64,000 nt of DNA from Hyphomonadaceae bacterium UBA1933. Its GTDB lineage: Bacteria; Pseudomonadota; Alphaproteobacteria; Caulobacterales; Aquidulcibacteraceae. Every line of letters begins with the position of its first letter. Position 1 is the first letter of the stretch. Below the pieces are notes generated by a model. It did not search any database. It was not told the DNA's origin and saw only the letters and a program-made list of their open reading frames with translations. Location of the stretch: assembly GCA_002337085.1 (NCBI GenBank), contig DDFH01000007.1, forward strand, positions 310,001 to 374,000, read 5' to 3'. A program made the position numbers and the translations under genes. Below are positions 41,623 through 51,042 of this stretch, piece by piece.

Positions 41623-43593
41623 TTAATGCATTTCATTAGATGTTTTTGCCGCTTTACCTTCTGCCTTAATCACATCAACCGGATAGATTGAGGTTAGGCG
41701 ATTGGTGGCATCAGATGATACAAAGCCGCGATACATGCCAACATCATTAATTGCGAATGCGGCATTGCCATCTTTATCCATTGCAATAAGACCGCCATCG
41801 CCGCCCAATGCACCAATGTTCATGATAGTATCATAAGCCGCAGAGTGAATATCTTGATGATTCCATTTGATACGGTCAACGATTTGCCGCCCCGCACTTT
41901 CACGAATGAAATATTCACCCGTTCCAGTACAAGATACCGCCGCATAACCATTCATTGCAATTGTACCTGCGCCAATGATTGGGGTATCACCAATGCGTCC
42001 GAACACTTTACCAGTTAAACCACCGGTCGAAGTTGCCGCAGCAAGATTGCCATTTTGGTCAAGCGCAACCGCCCCAACAGTTCCAAATTTATGGGTTTGG
42101 TCGATTTCACTAAATTTTTTGGCACGCCATAATTGCAATTGTTGCCAACGCTCATCAGTATAATAATAGCTTGGGTCAACTTGTTCGAGACCATTTTCGA
42201 TTGAGAATCGATCCGCACCATCACGTGCCAGCATAAGGCGACCTGATTTTTCCATTACTTTACGTGCCAAAGAAACTGGGTTTTTGGTACGTGTAACACC
42301 GGCAACAGCACCTGCTTTTAGGCTTGCACCATCCATAATTGCGGCATCAAGTTCGTTGGTTCCCTGTGCAGTGAATACAGCGCCTTTGCCTGCATTGAAT
42401 ATTGGATTATCTTCCATAACTCTTACTGCGGCCTCTACGGCATCCAGTGAAGAGCCACCTTTTTCCAATACCGCCTGCCCTGCTGCTAATGATGCATCAA
42501 GACCCGCACGATATAGTTTTTCTTTTTCTGGTGACATATCACCTGGTTCAAGCACACCTGCACCACCGTGAATTGCCAATGCCCATTTTGCTTTTGTAAC
42601 CAATTTGCCGTTCTCCACATTGTAATTTCTTATAAATGCAGGATTATCCACCTGCTTTGTGGCTAAATTGATGGTTGAATAAGATGCAATTGCAGTTGCC
42701 TTCACATCTTTTAACTTTAGCGCATCTTTTGGGTTTGTAGTATTAATTGGGATATTGTCAAACAACCATGCATAACCACCAGTGTTTGAATATACTTTAC
42801 CGATTCCATCGCCATCAACCAAAAGCACAGTCTGTTCATCTATTCCAAGACCATAGATTTTTTGTTTATACATTGATTGTGCCTTGTGAACAAAGCTTAC
42901 AAGACGACCCAAACGATCACGTTCTTTAAAATGACTATCGGTAAAAATACCTTTCATAATGTCGGTTTTAAGGAAATCTGTTTCAATGGAACTTTTTTTG
43001 TCCATAGGGTTTTTAAGCGCTTCTTCAGAAACTACTGAAACGCTATCGGCGCATGAATATAAAAATTCACCCTGTACCGCCAAACCAGCCGAAGTACCGC
43101 CAAAAGGTTTATTTGCCTTTATATGCGCATTCAAGGCATCGGCAAGCGGCGTGCCTTTCCAATAATTGATATAACGACTTTGGTCGCCGCCCGCCAAGAA
43201 AATTGCGTCCGCATTTTTGATTTTTTCCAATATAAATGGGTCATATGCGGCCTTGCGGCTATAAAACGCGATGGTTCGAACCGATGAGAAGCCACCAATG
43301 TCATTATAAAATTCATTTTGTGCGGCCTGTAGTTCTTTATCATCAAAACTTTCATCAGGTGCACGCAAATAAACCAGATGACCATTGCCTGATTTTTTAG
43401 CAAAAATGCGAAATGCCTCATAAGGCCAATCGCCACCGCCACTAAGCAAAAGCGAGAATTCCGGTTTATTTATAGTAGGTTTTGTCTCATCACCGATTAC
43501 AAAAGTTTTGTAATCGACCCCCTTAGCATTCGCAAAGCCTGCACAAACTATTGGCAGTAACAGGCTGAGGATAAATGTTATTATTCGTTTCAT
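41623..43593 (-). CDS. secreted cyanophycinase-isoaspartyl peptidase fusion
   Basis: A 656-aa two-domain enzyme with a signal peptide (cleavage near ANAK). Domain 1 (about 45-330) is a peptidase S51/cyanophycinase: FLAGGDQSRY, nucleophile S168 in GGTSAG and DSHFKERDRLGRL (H221). Domain 2 (about 335-645) is an isoaspartyl peptidase/L-asparaginase (Ntn hydrolase): AIHGGAGVLEPG, NAGKGAVFT, with the nucleophile Thr505 in KFGTVGA after autoprocessing. Cyanophycinase releases beta-Asp-Arg and isoaspartyl peptidase splits it to Asp and Arg, so both steps are joined in one secreted protein. Start ATG 43593 has AAAGGTG upstream; the frame open to 43818 overlaps a neighbour and is rejected. Divergent from a TonB receptor. 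Confidence 0.9.
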   Translation of the reverse strand: MKRIITFILSLLLPIVCAGFANAKGVDYKTFVIGDETKPTINKPEFSLLLSGGGDWPYEAFRIFAKKSGNGHLVYLRAPDESFDDKELQAAQNEFYNDIGGFSSVRTIAFYSRKAAYDPFILEKIKNADAIFLAGGDQSRYINYWKGTPLADALNAHIKANKPFGGTSAGLAVQGEFLYSCADSVSVVSEEALKNPMDKKSSIETDFLKTDIMKGIFTDSHFKERDRLGRLVSFVHKAQSMYKQKIYGLGIDEQTVLLVDGDGIGKVYSNTGGYAWLFDNIPINTTNPKDALKLKDVKATAIASYSTINLATKQVDNPAFIRNYNVENGKLVTKAKWALAIHGGAGVLEPGDMSPEKEKLYRAGLDASLAAGQAVLEKGGSSLDAVEAAVRVMEDNPIFNAGKGAVFTAQGTNELDAAIMDGASLKAGAVAGVTRTKNPVSLARKVMEKSGRLMLARDGADRFSIENGLEQVDPSYYYTDERWQQLQLWRAKKFSEIDQTHKFGTVGAVALDQNGNLAAATSTGGLTGKVFGRIGDTPIIGAGTIAMNGYAAVSCTGTGEYFIRESAGRQIVDRIKWNHQDIHSAAYDTIMNIGALGGDGGLIAMDKDGNAAFAINDVGMYRGFVSSDATNRLTSIYPVDVIKAEGKAAKTSNEMH

Positions 43594-43762
43594 TGGACAC
43601 CTTTTGTTAAAAATGTGACAAAAAAGTTTCACACGTGTATAAAAATGTATAATAATTAACTTTGGTAACAAAATATAGTTGATTGTTATAACATCTAAGG
43701 CATAACTCAAAAAAACCAAGCTGAAAAGCTTTTTTATTGTCAGTCTAATCAGGGGTTGAAAA

Positions 43763-46453
43763 ATGATGAAATTTAAGAAGTCTGCATTAATTTTGGGCGT
43801 AAGCCTGTCGGCACTCATTGCATTGCCTGCTTTTGCTCAAGAACAAACAACCAGTGAAGGAACAGTTACTGTCCTTGGCTCCCGCATTAAACGCATCAAT
43901 AAAGAAGGCCCAGCGCCTGTAACTGTGATTACTTCAGAAGCAATTAAGGCTGGGGGTTATGCTTCTGTTCCTGATGTTTTAAAATCAGTAACTCAAAATA
44001 CCGGCACTACCCTAAGCCAACAAGATTATGGTGGCGGCATTATGACGCCTGGTGCATCACAAGTTAACCTTCGTGGTCTTGGTCCAAACCATACATTAGT
44101 GATGGTAAACGGTCACCGTGTTGCCGATTTCCCAATGCCGTATAATGGTTTATCAAACTTTGCGGATACGTCGAATATTCCAGTTTCAATGGTTGATTCT
44201 GTCGAAGTATTGTCTGGTTCAGCGTCTGCTATTTATGGCTCTGACGCTGTTGCTGGTGTTGTAAACTTTAACTTAAAGAAAAAAGCTGATGGAACCAATG
44301 TCGCCTATCGTTATGGTGACACAGAAGCAGGTGGCGGCAGATCTCACCTTCTTAGCTTCTCAACAGGTGTTTCAACCGATAAATTCAACCTTGTTTTTGG
44401 TGCAGAATATTTGGACCAAAAACCAATCTGGCAATTTGACCGCGAAATTCAAGACTCAACACTTGATTCTCCATCTTATAAAAGAACACGTGCGCAATAC
44501 GTCTTTAACCGTTATGATTATAACGAAGATGTAGGCATTGATCCGGGCACTGGCACGTGTGAAGCATTATCAAACCTTGGCTTTGGAACAGTAAGCTATC
44601 AGACAGACCGCTTTGGCGACCCGTATTGTGGTTCACATGAGGCTGTTGCATTTGGTACAATCACCAACCAAAGAAACTCTCTAAGCACATTTACAACCAT
44701 GACTTATACCATGGATGACAGCACCGAGCTTTATGCAAACATTCAACTTGCAAGCACAAAAACCCGCAATATGCCAGATGTAACCTATTGGTCACTTCAA
44801 GATGCAGGTGGCAACTCGATTCCATTCTATAATAGTTATTCAGACATATATGAAACTTGGGATCGTATTTTTATGCCTGAAGAAGCTGGCGGCATTAAAA
44901 ACTATATGACGCATAATGATTCAGTTAATTTCACTATCAATCCAGGATTTAAGAAAACAATTGGCGATGGCTGGAACATTGATGCAAGCTTGAATTTTTC
45001 TAAATACATTACAAAAATTTCAAATGTGCAAACTGTTGCGTCAAAGGCAACTTCATTCTATTTGGGTAGCTTACTTGGGGTAGAAGAAGATGGCACGCCA
45101 ATTTATAGTGCGGACCCAACAAAACTATTCACCGCCCTAACACCTGCACAATTCTGGTCTATTTCAGAACGCAGTGTTACCAAAGCTGAAAGCCAAACCA
45201 GTGGCGCATCTGTTGTAATCACAAAAGACGATATTTTTGAACTTCCTGCTGGCCCAGTTGGCTTTGCAGCAGTTGGTGAATTGGATAATCAAAGTTACAG
45301 CGTAAGACCAAATACAAATGCAACTGACTTTGGTTATTATTATGGTTATGCGGCGACTTCAGGTGAAGGCAAACGTTCGCACCAAGCAATTGGTACTGAA
45401 TTCAAAATGCCAATTTTGAAATCTGTCGATTTCAATCTTGCTGGTCGCTATGATGCATTCCAATTTGGTGGAAATTCAATCGGCAAAGTTACTTATAATG
45501 CGGGTCTTGAATATCGTCCTATCAACTCATTGTTGTTGCGCGCTGCTTACGGAACTGGCTTCCGTGCCCCTGACTTGCACTATATATTTGCAAAGCTTGA
45601 TTTGTTCCACCCAACTGTAACCGATTATTATATGGCACAAGCATGTGGGGAAGAAGATTGCAGCAAATACGAAGATTATGATACTTTGAAATATCGCGAA
45701 GGTTCACCTGACTTGAAACCTGAAACTTCAAAATCTTTCAACGCAGGTTTTGTATTCCAACCAACCCGCAACTTTGATATTTCTGTCGATTACTTCAATG
45801 TAAAAATGCAAAATCAGGTTCAAGATATGAGCCTTGATTATATCCTTCGCACAGAAGCTAGCTGCCGCCTTGGCGATTTAAGTGCAAGCACACCAACTTG
45901 CGTTGATGCACTTACTCGCGTTCACCGTAAGAGCAATGGCGATCTTGAATACATCTATATCAACCCAATCAACGTATCTCGTGAAGATACTGACGGACTA
46001 GATATCCAAGCACATGCAAGCTTCCCAACTGATTTTGGTAAATTCAAATTCTCGGCAAGCCATACCGAAGTATTCAACCATACTTCTGTCCAATATGCCG
46101 GCGATCCAGAAGTTGACCAATTAGCAGTTGATAGCGGCTATACAATCCCTAAACAAAAATCAAACGTAAGTATTGGTTATGAAAAAGGTCCATTCTCTAT
46201 CACCTTTACTGGCAACCGCATCGGTAAAATGCAAAACTATGCAGAAGACGGTTGGGTGGATGCACAATGGATTTATAACGCCAATGCAACATATAGCTTT
46301 GGCGAAAATACCAAAGTTTCATTTACTGTTGACAACCTAACTGATGAAGGCCCAGTGAAAGATGATACATGGGCATCATACCCTTACTATAACTCAAAAT
46401 GGTATGATTCTATTGGTAGATCTTATTACCTTGAAATCAGCCATAAATTCTAA
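43763..46453 (+). CDS. TonB-dependent outer-membrane receptor
   Basis: An 896-aa receptor with a signal peptide (cleavage after PAFAQ), a TonB-box-like region near residue 30 (EGTVTVLGSRIK), a plug domain (about 45-170: VNLRGLGPNHTLVMVNGHR and SGSASAIYGSDAVAGVVNF in part) and a C-terminal beta-barrel ending YYLEISHKF (aromatic end). Such receptors bring peptides, sugars or metal complexes across the outer membrane. It is divergent from a cyanophycin-degrading enzyme across 169 bases, which suggests the substrate could be related to cyanophycin or Asp-Arg peptides (inference). A strong terminator follows. Confidence 0.94.
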   Translation: MMKFKKSALILGVSLSALIALPAFAQEQTTSEGTVTVLGSRIKRINKEGPAPVTVITSEAIKAGGYASVPDVLKSVTQNTGTTLSQQDYGGGIMTPGASQVNLRGLGPNHTLVMVNGHRVADFPMPYNGLSNFADTSNIPVSMVDSVEVLSGSASAIYGSDAVAGVVNFNLKKKADGTNVAYRYGDTEAGGGRSHLLSFSTGVSTDKFNLVFGAEYLDQKPIWQFDREIQDSTLDSPSYKRTRAQYVFNRYDYNEDVGIDPGTGTCEALSNLGFGTVSYQTDRFGDPYCGSHEAVAFGTITNQRNSLSTFTTMTYTMDDSTELYANIQLASTKTRNMPDVTYWSLQDAGGNSIPFYNSYSDIYETWDRIFMPEEAGGIKNYMTHNDSVNFTINPGFKKTIGDGWNIDASLNFSKYITKISNVQTVASKATSFYLGSLLGVEEDGTPIYSADPTKLFTALTPAQFWSISERSVTKAESQTSGASVVITKDDIFELPAGPVGFAAVGELDNQSYSVRPNTNATDFGYYYGYAATSGEGKRSHQAIGTEFKMPILKSVDFNLAGRYDAFQFGGNSIGKVTYNAGLEYRPINSLLLRAAYGTGFRAPDLHYIFAKLDLFHPTVTDYYMAQACGEEDCSKYEDYDTLKYREGSPDLKPETSKSFNAGFVFQPTRNFDISVDYFNVKMQNQVQDMSLDYILRTEASCRLGDLSASTPTCVDALTRVHRKSNGDLEYIYINPINVSREDTDGLDIQAHASFPTDFGKFKFSASHTEVFNHTSVQYAGDPEVDQLAVDSGYTIPKQKSNVSIGYEKGPFSITFTGNRIGKMQNYAEDGWVDAQWIYNANATYSFGENTKVSFTVDNLTDEGPVKDDTWASYPYYNSKWYDSIGRSYYLEISHKF

Positions 46454-46476
46454 TTCAAATTTATGACACTACTCAC

Positions 46477-46510
46477 CCGCACAGGATTTATTTCCTGTGC
46501 GGTTTTATTT
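46477..46510 (+). terminator. rho-independent terminator of the TonB receptor gene
   Basis: CCGCACAGGA (46477-46486) pairs with TCCTGTGCGG (46493-46502), a 10-bp stem with a 6-base loop, then TTTTATTTT. Confidence 0.9.
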
Positions 46511-46602
46511 TGGGCGGTTTATTTTATGGTTATTTTGCCATAATTAAGTCAAAAATAATCTTATAACGCATTGTAACTTTTTTGTTTTATGGGGATTGGG
46601 AA

Positions 46603-47283
46603 TTGAAGAAGACAATAATTTTTGGTGCATTGGCATTTGCCTTTATTTCTAATGTGGCAATGGCGCAAACAATTCCCGACAAAAAGCATGAGGCGACAGC
46701 ACTTAAAAATTATCCAACCCTTGCCAAACGCACCAAGGCCGAACTTCTTATTTTCAAAAATGGTAAAGAATTAAAAGGGTTCAAAATTGTCGATTGCGAA
46801 TATCAAAACATCGACGATGATTGCGTCACCACTTCCTTCTTTGGCGGCATCAATTTATTCAACCCCAAAACCTCTAAAATCGAGGCATACCCCGTGGTAT
46901 TTAATATGGGATACGAATGGTATGATTATGAAATACTGGGGCTAGGTGACAAGTTTGAAGTTGACACCCCACCCCTTGCCTCACCTGATGGCAAAACAAT
47001 CGCTACGGGCTTTGATTCCCTTGACGAAATGACAGGCGGCGGCTCCTTAACCTTTTTTGCGGTTAAAGATATAAAAAACCCTATTGCCTTTGACATAACT
47101 TGCCAACCATTAAAATGGGTTGATAATAATAGTTTGCGGGTAAAATGTTCAATTCCAAATGAAGATGGAAATTCAAACTTTAACGCAACCGCATCAAAAG
47201 ATGCCGCAAAACAATGGAAAGTTATTCCCGACAAGCCAACAGGAAATATCAAAAAAGCTTATTATCCGTCAGAGGGAAATTAA
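46603..47283 (+). CDS. hypothetical secreted protein, no known family
   Basis: A 226-aa protein with a signal peptide (LKKTIIFGALAFAF, cleavage after AMAQ) and no recognised domain. Four cysteines (two in DCEYQNIDDDC, two in DITC and VKCS contexts) may form disulfides. The middle has DGKTIATGFDS, which looks like a WD40- or TolB-like turn. Translation starts at TTG 46603, with GGGGA/TTGGGA upstream; the nearby ATG at 46588 is out of frame. It follows the TonB receptor by 149 bases, behind a terminator. It ends exactly next to the convergent amidohydrolase gene, without a gap. Confidence 0.65.
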   Translation: MKKTIIFGALAFAFISNVAMAQTIPDKKHEATALKNYPTLAKRTKAELLIFKNGKELKGFKIVDCEYQNIDDDCVTTSFFGGINLFNPKTSKIEAYPVVFNMGYEWYDYEILGLGDKFEVDTPPLASPDGKTIATGFDSLDEMTGGGSLTFFAVKDIKNPIAFDITCQPLKWVDNNSLRVKCSIPNEDGNSNFNATASKDAAKQWKVIPDKPTGNIKKAYYPSEGN

Positions 47284-49041
47284 TCATTTCCCCTCATAAA
47301 CCACCTTGCCGCCAACCATTGTAAATTTAACTTTGGTTTTGCTGATTTCATCCACTTTGGTTTTGAAAATATCGCGGTCAAGCACGATAATATCGGCATA
47401 TTTTCCTTTTTCGAGTGAGCCTGTATATTTCTCACTATGCAGTGAATATGCGGCATTAATGGTGATTGCCTTTAAGGCTGTATCAAGGCTTAGGCCGGGG
47501 TCTTTACCCAATCTTTCTGGGTATTTTGCCCTATCTTCGGGCAATGCCATACGGGTAACACCAATTTGAATTGCCAACCATTCATCAAGTGGATCAACCG
47601 GCCAGTCAGAGCCATAAACAATCTTTGCCCCCGCATCATGCAAATAGCCCGCAGGTTCGATTAAGGCAAAGCGCTTTGCCCCAAATACGTCTTTTGAACC
47701 CTCCCAAGTATCGGCGGCGGGTCTTTCCCATTGGAATGATAATACCGGAAGCACCCCAAGCTTTTTAAAGCGTCCAAAGTCTTCGGGCGCAACCAATTCA
47801 CAATGGGCAAGCGCGGTGCGCACCATTGGCTCTCCCTTGCCTTGTTTGCGGTATTTTTCCTGCATTAATTCGGTGGCATCAAGCGAAACCCGAACCGCAC
47901 GGTCACCATCAGTATGAATATGCGTATCAAGCCCCGCATTGGTCAGCTTTAGCATTAAATCAGACAGTTTTTCGGTCTCAATATATGGTTTTACGCCATA
48001 ATTTGCCCCCTGCACCCATTTGCCGTCTTTTTCCTCATAATAAGGTTCAAGCATTGCCCCAGTAAGTGATGGCAAGGCATTTGTACCATCCATAAAAATT
48101 TTGGCGGTATGGACACTAAGGCTAGGTTGAACATGCGCGGCACCTTGGTCAAACATTTTGCGTTCACGCAAAACCTCATCAACTGCTTTGTCCATATTTG
48201 GTTCTTTATCCAAATCAACCAAAACCGCAAAATGTGGCCTAATTGTAAGTTCGCCAGATTTTTGAATGGTCTGATATGCCGTCATGGTTTCAATGTCGGT
48301 ATAGGCATCAAAAATTGAGGTTATGCCTTGCGCATTCATTGCCTTTATTGCGGTTTGCGCGGCAATTAAATTTTGTTTTTCAGTTGGTGGCGGCAAAATT
48401 TCAAAAACAATATCACGCGCGGCTTCTTCAAGACGGCCTGTTGGGTTTCCGTCCTTGTCTTTAACAATTATGCCACCGGCACGGTCTTTCTGGTTTTTCA
48501 AATCCACTAACTCAACCGCTTTACGGTTTAGCTGTGCGGCATGACCAAATGAATTACGAATAAAAATCGGGCGTGTGGTTTTTAATGCGTCAAAATCCTT
48601 ATAATTTGGCACAAAACCACTTGGTTTCATTTCCTGTTCAAACCATGCGGCAACCACAAGCCAATCATTTGGCCCTGCATCCTTATCTTCATCTAGGCAT
48701 TTTTGGATGCGCGCGTTCATCTCATCCATCGTTAGCGATAAATAATTTAATGAACAGCCAGACATCCGAAGCCCGCCAGATTGCGGGTGCATATGCCCGT
48801 CAATAAGACCAGGCATAATTGTATTACCACCCGCATTTATTTTTTTTGCCTTGGGCGCAAGTTTTAATGCGGCTTTATCTGTTCCGACATATTTTATAAT
48901 ACCATCAGAAACCACCAATGCGGTTGCATTTTTTTGGTTGGCGGCGGTAAAAACCTTGCCATTATAAAGCACGTAATCTTGTGCAAAAGTGGGTGTTGAA
49001 AATAGCAATGCGACAGCGGTAGTAATAAGTAATTTTTTCAT
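47284..49041 (-). CDS. secreted YtcJ-like amidohydrolase (Amidohydro_3)
   Basis: A 585-aa metal-dependent hydrolase with a signal peptide (cleavage near TFAQ). The HxH metal motif is GLIDGHMHP, and later ligands lie in AHCELVAPED, HTDGDRAVR and GSDWPVDPLDEW. The YtcJ group is related to N-substituted formamide deformylase, but its substrates are mostly unknown. The first ATG is used, and its position suits the signal peptide. Convergent and adjacent to the secreted protein above. Confidence 0.9.
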   Translation of the reverse strand: MKKLLITTAVALLFSTPTFAQDYVLYNGKVFTAANQKNATALVVSDGIIKYVGTDKAALKLAPKAKKINAGGNTIMPGLIDGHMHPQSGGLRMSGCSLNYLSLTMDEMNARIQKCLDEDKDAGPNDWLVVAAWFEQEMKPSGFVPNYKDFDALKTTRPIFIRNSFGHAAQLNRKAVELVDLKNQKDRAGGIIVKDKDGNPTGRLEEAARDIVFEILPPPTEKQNLIAAQTAIKAMNAQGITSIFDAYTDIETMTAYQTIQKSGELTIRPHFAVLVDLDKEPNMDKAVDEVLRERKMFDQGAAHVQPSLSVHTAKIFMDGTNALPSLTGAMLEPYYEEKDGKWVQGANYGVKPYIETEKLSDLMLKLTNAGLDTHIHTDGDRAVRVSLDATELMQEKYRKQGKGEPMVRTALAHCELVAPEDFGRFKKLGVLPVLSFQWERPAADTWEGSKDVFGAKRFALIEPAGYLHDAGAKIVYGSDWPVDPLDEWLAIQIGVTRMALPEDRAKYPERLGKDPGLSLDTALKAITINAAYSLHSEKYTGSLEKGKYADIIVLDRDIFKTKVDEISKTKVKFTMVGGKVVYEGK

Positions 49042-49075
49042 TTCAACAAGTTAGCATAAATTTATGGTTTGCAAA

Positions 49076-49585
49076 TCAAATTTGTTGTAACAATTCATAA
49101 ATTTTGCTGATTGTATTTAAATTGCGCCCGCTTGCCACTTTTAACCATGGGGTTTGCAATTTTGAATCCGCCATGCCATTGCCATAATGAATGAAAATTG
49201 CGGATTTGGTTTTTATTATTTCCTCATCCTTTTGGTTTTTTGCGCCCAATAAAACATCGTTAGGCATTTGATTTATAAAACAACAAATCACCCGATTAGG
49301 CGCACAGTTTAAAAATGGATTTTCCTTAATAATTTCAATCAGTTCAGAACTTGATTTCACATAGGTTTCGCAATATTTTCCGAAATATTCTTCTAATTTT
49401 GCTTCAAGAGTTTCCCTAATTTTTTCGGCAGAAAGATCGCTTTTAAACAATACATTCCCACTGGCTATATAGGTTTTTACCGACAAAAACCCCAAGCTCT
49501 CACATAGTTCTTTTAATTCGGACATTGGAATTTTTCCGGTTCCACCGACATTCACCGCCCGCAAAAATGCCACATATTTTTTCAT
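49076..49585 (-). CDS. DUF1697 family protein
   Basis: A 169-aa DUF1697 protein with the standard opening AFLRAVNVGGTGKIPM and the YIASGNVLFKS block. Function unknown; proteins of this family are widespread and mostly single-copy. The start is unambiguous because the family motif starts at residue 4. It is separated from the amidohydrolase by 34 bases in the same direction and could be co-transcribed with it. Confidence 0.92.
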   Translation of the reverse strand: MKKYVAFLRAVNVGGTGKIPMSELKELCESLGFLSVKTYIASGNVLFKSDLSAEKIRETLEAKLEEYFGKYCETYVKSSSELIEIIKENPFLNCAPNRVICCFINQMPNDVLLGAKNQKDEEIIKTKSAIFIHYGNGMADSKLQTPWLKVASGRNLNTISKIYELLQQI

Positions 49586-49699
49586 AATTAGATTTTCTGT
49601 TAGTAGTCAGTAAAACAAAATATTTTTCTTGAAACCATGATTAATAAGTTTATCAGGTGATGCAATAAATTTATACAAATGCAATATGAGGGCAAACAA

Positions 49700-50977
49700 A
49701 TGTCAGACACAAAACAAGGTATTTCCACTTTAGCAGTTCATGCAGGTACTGCACCCGACCCGACAACCAACGCACGCATCACCCCAATTTATCAAACCGC
49801 CAGTTTTGTTTTTGACGATGTTGATCATGCCGCAAGCCTTTTTGGGCTTCAGGCATTTGGCAATATTTATTCCCGCCTTACCAACCCAACCAATGCAGTA
49901 TTAGAAGGCAAAATCGCGGCATTAGAAGGCGGTACAGCCGCCCTTGCCGTTGCATCTGGTCATGCCGCAGAGTTTTTGACATTCCACGCACTTTTACAAC
50001 CAGGTGATGAGTTTATTGCAGCAAAGCAATTATATGGTGGCTCAATTAATCAGTTTAACAATTCATATAAATCATTTGATTGGCATGTTAAATGGGCGGA
50101 TATTGGTAATATTCAATCTTTTGAAGCTGCAATCACGCCAAAAACCAAGGCAATTTTTATTGAATCTGTCGCCAACCCTGCGGGTGAAGTTGTTGATATT
50201 CCGGCAATCGCAGCAATTGCCAAAAAGCATAATATTCCATTGATTGTTGATAATACAATGGCAACGCCATACCTCATTAAACCATTCGAGCATGGCGCCA
50301 ATATCGTTATCCATTCGGCAACCAAATTCCTTGGTGGTCATGGAAACTCACTAGGTGGCTTAATTGTTGATGGTGGTAATTTCAACTGGGCCGGTGATGA
50401 ACGCTACCCGCTTTTAAGTGCTGATAGACCTGAATATTCTGGCCTTAATATTGGTAATACATTTGGCAATATTGCGTTTGCCATTGCGGTTCGTGCTTTG
50501 GGATTGCGTGATCTTGGCCCTGCCCTATCGCCATTTAACGCCTTTCTAATATTGACTGGTATGGAAACCCTTGCGCTTCGGATGGAACGCCATGTTCATA
50601 ACGCAACCTTGGTCGCTGAATACCTTGAGCAACATCCAAAAGTTGCTTATGTGAAATATTCTGGCCTTGAATCAAGCCCAAATCGTGCCTTGGCAGAAAA
50701 ACTATCGCCAAATGGCGCGGGTGCGGTGTTTACCTTTGGCCTTAAAGGCGGATATGAAGCGGGTATTGAGTTGGTTTCAAAATTAAAACTATTCTCGCAC
50801 CTTGCCAATATTGGTGATACACGGTCATTGGTAATTCACCCGGCATCAACCACCCATAAACAGCTTACCGATGAACAAAAATCCGCCGCAGGTGCAGGCC
50901 CAGAAGTGGTGCGCCTTTCAATCGGTATCGAAGATGCCGATGATTTGATTGCCGATTTGGAACAGGCATTGGCTTAA
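49700..50977 (+). CDS. O-acetylhomoserine aminocarboxypropyltransferase (sulfhydrylase)
   Basis: PLP-dependent Cys/Met metabolism enzyme (425 aa) that would make homocysteine from O-acetylhomoserine and sulfide. The PLP lysine is K209 in SATKFLGGHG, D184 lies in VDNTMATP, and YSRLTNPT is the subunit-binding motif. The length and YGGSINQFN fit the MET17/MetY type. The ATG at 49700 has GAGGGC upstream; a start seven codons earlier is less likely. The leader (49586-49699) was searched by eye for a SAM riboswitch and none was recognised. A strong bidirectional terminator follows. Confidence 0.93.
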   Translation: MSDTKQGISTLAVHAGTAPDPTTNARITPIYQTASFVFDDVDHAASLFGLQAFGNIYSRLTNPTNAVLEGKIAALEGGTAALAVASGHAAEFLTFHALLQPGDEFIAAKQLYGGSINQFNNSYKSFDWHVKWADIGNIQSFEAAITPKTKAIFIESVANPAGEVVDIPAIAAIAKKHNIPLIVDNTMATPYLIKPFEHGANIVIHSATKFLGGHGNSLGGLIVDGGNFNWAGDERYPLLSADRPEYSGLNIGNTFGNIAFAIAVRALGLRDLGPALSPFNAFLILTGMETLALRMERHVHNATLVAEYLEQHPKVAYVKYSGLESSPNRALAEKLSPNGAGAVFTFGLKGGYEAGIELVSKLKLFSHLANIGDTRSLVIHPASTTHKQLTDEQKSAAGAGPEVVRLSIGIEDADDLIADLEQALA

Positions 50978-50991
50978 TTAGTTCGTGAAAT

Positions 50992-51029
50992 AAAAAGCCG
51001 CCCTTTTTGAATAAAAGGGGCGGCTTTTT
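50992..51029. terminator. bidirectional terminator between metY-type and SDR genes
   Basis: AAAAAGCCGCCCTTTTT and AAAAGGGGCGGCTTTTT form a stem of about 16 bp around a 4-base loop, with one internal mismatch or wobble. A-rich and T-rich sides make it functional in both directions for the two converging genes. Confidence 0.92.
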
Positions 51030-51042
51030 ATTGATTGTATTT

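Noticed and set aside
43594..43818. Upstream extension of the cyanophycinase fusion
   Set aside because: Overlaps the divergent TonB receptor start, hides the signal peptide, and lacks a ribosome-binding site.
49586..49699. SAM-II or SAM-I riboswitch before the O-acetylhomoserine sulfhydrylase gene
   Set aside because: No recognisable pseudoknot or conserved loop was found by eye; a covariance-model search would decide.
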